Shown: piece by piece, positions 6,527-7,854 of the stretch
How the letters are laid out: each line of letters begins with the position of its first letter
How positions within the stretch are numbered: the stretch's first letter is position 1
Assembly: GCA_015232735.1 (NCBI GenBank)
Contig: JADFZC010000106.1
Coordinates: forward strand, 1-7,854
Source of the DNA: Oligoflexales bacterium
GTDB taxonomy: Bacteria > Bdellovibrionota > Oligoflexia > Oligoflexales > Oligoflexaceae
Reading direction: 5' to 3'
Length of the DNA stretch: 7,854 bases
Notes under the pieces: generated by a model
What the model saw: the letters and a program-made list of their open reading frames with translations, nothing else
What the model was told of the DNA's origin: nothing
The model's database searches: none
Made by a program: the position numbers and the translations under genes

Positions 6527-6561
6527 GACACTTTTTAGTGTAAATTACATGAAAAAGTGTC
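6527..6561. promoter_or_regulatory. Nested dyads before parA: probable autoregulatory operator
   Basis: GACACTTTTT (6527-6536) and AAAAAGTGTC (6552-6561) are a perfect 10-base inverted repeat with a 15-base spacer. Inside it, ACACT/AGTGT (6528-6532 and 6537-6541) and TGTAA-A-TTACA (6539-6549) form further dyads. A possible promoter, TTGATT (6510-6515) with TTTAGT (6534-6539) at 18 bases, overlaps the left arm. ParA proteins with an N-terminal helix-turn-helix classically repress their own operon by binding repeats at this position. It could instead be a centromere-like parS site. The repeats are seen; the binding is inferred. Confidence 0.6.
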
Positions 6562-6582
6562 CAAGTCATCCAGAGGTGTTTA

Positions 6583-7686
6583 ATGCAGAATAAGAAATCC
6601 CAGACAAAAAGTAATGTAAAAAAAGAGTCTCCGATAAAAAGGAGCGGCGCCACTGCTAAAACGAAACATTCAGATTCAAGACCCAGGTGCCGATCGACAA
6701 AATTCCAAAAATATCTCTTTAATATCAAACAAATATCTGATCTTCTCGGCATATCGAGATCCATTGTCTACCAAGCTGAAAAGAGCCTTCAGCTGAAAGG
6801 CGAGGAGGTTCAGGTTGGATCAACTGTTAAAAAACTATACACATGGAACGACATCCATGCGATCACAAAAAATTTCAGTGACAAGGTTAAAACGAGTAAA
6901 CCAAACGATCTCAAGATCAAGGTTTTCTGCAACCTGAAAGGCGGCGTGGGAAAATCATCCCTGGGGTCCCAGGTGGCCATGCGTGCATCGGCAAACGGCC
7001 TTCGAACACTGATAATCGATCTGGATCCGCAGGCGCACGCCACCCTTGCACTCGGCTACGACGAGATTTCAGACAACTGTCCGACCATACTGAACTGCCT
7101 CATAGGACGCGGTGAGGAAAAAAGGGACATTGAAGACGTTGCAATTCCTGTCACCCCCTTTCTAAGTCTTGTTCCTTCAAACCTCTCTCTATCCAGTATA
7201 GAGATGAAGCTTCAAAATGATCATCGCCGCGCAGAGAAACTTAGAGCCCTTCTTGACCCGATCCGGAAAAAGTGGGATCTCATAATTATTGATACAAATC
7301 CGTCCGCATCTCTTCTTAATGTCAATGCGATCCTTGCAGCCGATGAACTGTGTGTTGTTTGTGCAACCGACTTCCTTTCTGTTACCGGATTGAAGCAGCT
7401 TTTTGAAATAATAAACGACCTCGCTGAAGATTTTGAAGACTTCGGACCCAACATCCGCATAATTCCAAACCTCTTCGATGTTCGCGAGGCAATCGCCCAG
7501 GAATCACTTGGAGTCCTCAGACAGAGCTACGGCAGCTACCTTACAAACACCGTAGTAAGAAAAAATGTCGACCTGAAAGAGGCACAAAAAATCGCTCAGG
7601 CAGTCTGGCTTTACAATAGAAAATCCCCTGCAGCTGAAGACATCATAGCATTGACAAACGAACTCATTACCGAGGTGGAAGGCTGA
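6583..7686 (+). CDS. parA: ParA partition ATPase with N-terminal helix-turn-helix (type Ia)
   Basis: A 367-residue cytoplasmic ATPase for segregation of a replicon, working with a ParB bound to parS. GAGGT lies five bases before the ATG at 6583. Residues 1-40 are a Lys/Arg-rich, probably disordered tail. Residues ~44-95 (NIKQISDLLGISRSIVYQ, then VKKLYTWNDI) look like a MerR-like winged helix-turn-helix, as in plasmid P1-type ParA, and imply autorepression. Residues ~112-365 are the deviant Walker ATPase: KGGVGKSS (119-126, signature Lys119 and P-loop Lys124), Walker A' IIDLDPQ (144-150) and Walker B LIIIDTNPS (233-241; the usual form is IIDTPP). The length suits type Ia ParA and exceeds chromosomal ParA/Soj (about 250-270 residues). 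The gene appears intact. Its stop overlaps the next ATG by one base, so the two genes are translationally coupled. A plasmid or secondary-replicon origin is inferred. Confidence 0.93.
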   Translation: MQNKKSQTKSNVKKESPIKRSGATAKTKHSDSRPRCRSTKFQKYLFNIKQISDLLGISRSIVYQAEKSLQLKGEEVQVGSTVKKLYTWNDIHAITKNFSDKVKTSKPNDLKIKVFCNLKGGVGKSSLGSQVAMRASANGLRTLIIDLDPQAHATLALGYDEISDNCPTILNCLIGRGEEKRDIEDVAIPVTPFLSLVPSNLSLSSIEMKLQNDHRRAEKLRALLDPIRKKWDLIIIDTNPSASLLNVNAILAADELCVVCATDFLSVTGLKQLFEIINDLAEDFEDFGPNIRIIPNLFDVREAIAQESLGVLRQSYGSYLTNTVVRKNVDLKEAQKIAQAVWLYNRKSPAAEDIIALTNELITEVEG

Positions 7687-7854
7687 TGACTATAAAGATG
7701 AGAGAACCCAGCGAATCTTTCAAAAAGCAGGTAAGCCAACTGCCTCCCCTGCAAAGAAAAAAGAGATCCTGGCGAGATGACAATGAAGTTAACAACCTAA
7801 TATCCAAGGAAAATATCGAAGCAACTGTAGCATCAGACGCTATAGCACCAGATG
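7686..7854 (+). CDS. parB: Start of probable ParB partition protein (partial, runs off window)
   Basis: The ATG at 7686-7688 overlaps the parA stop (TGATG), and the frame stays open for 56 codons to the window end. A purine-rich GGAAGG at 7679-7684 can serve as ribosome binding site; a second ATG lies at 7698. The visible peptide (MTIKMREPSESFKKQ, then LPPLQRKKRSWRDD) is hydrophilic and charged with no recognised domain, which fits the disordered N-terminus usual for ParB. Identity rests on position directly behind parA. The ParB/Srx nuclease-like domain and HTH expected further on lie outside the window, so another parA-linked DNA-binding protein is possible. Confidence 0.65.
   Translation, partial: MTIKMREPSESFKKQVSQLPPLQRKKRSWRDDNEVNNLISKENIEATVASDAIAPD

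Noticed and set aside
6516..6764. 82-codon minus-strand open frame over the parA start
   Set aside because: Antisense to the parA promoter and N-terminus; Leu/Phe-rich composition results from reading A-rich parA sequence backwards.

Overview
This window looks like accessory or plasmid-type bacterial DNA of moderate GC content with AT-rich intergenic stretches. A very large secreted lipoprotein with RCC1-type repeats, a decayed type II secretion/type IV pilus ATPase and a plasmid-style parAB start together suggest a Gram-negative, possibly deltaproteobacteria-like host. No ribosomal or housekeeping marker is present, so the taxonomic guess is weak.

Layout from left to right. Bases 1-414 hold the 3' part of an unrecognised plus-strand gene that is open from the window edge. 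Its reading appears to continue in another frame to base 592, which suggests a frameshifted gene. Converging on it, bases 515-4909 on the minus strand encode a lipoprotein of about 1464 residues. In order it has a lipobox, N-terminal beta domains with a Ser/Thr/Pro linker, an SGNH/GDSL-type esterase domain, a beta-sandwich, two copper-amine-oxidase-N-like repeats, and a C-terminal seven-repeat RCC1-like propeller in which each repeat keeps a Cys-x9-Cys pair.

Bases 4910-6421 are an intergenic region followed by a gene graveyard. An IS91-associated type tyrosine recombinase starts at 5279 behind a Shine-Dalgarno that can be locked in a 10-bp inverted repeat; it is truncated and frameshifted. 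After about 330 bases with no recognised gene comes the C-terminal remnant of a GspE/PilB family ATPase, also frameshifted.

From 6527 on the DNA is intact again. Nested dyad repeats (probable autoregulatory operator or partition site) lie before a ParA ATPase with an N-terminal helix-turn-helix (type Ia, plasmid or secondary-replicon style). Its stop overlaps the start of a second gene, the likely parB, which runs off the window. The parAB pair suggests that the window belongs to a plasmid, megaplasmid or integrated plasmid next to recombination debris. The most unusual item is the multi-domain lipoprotein, whose combination of esterase and disulfide-rich propeller I do not recognise as a described protein.
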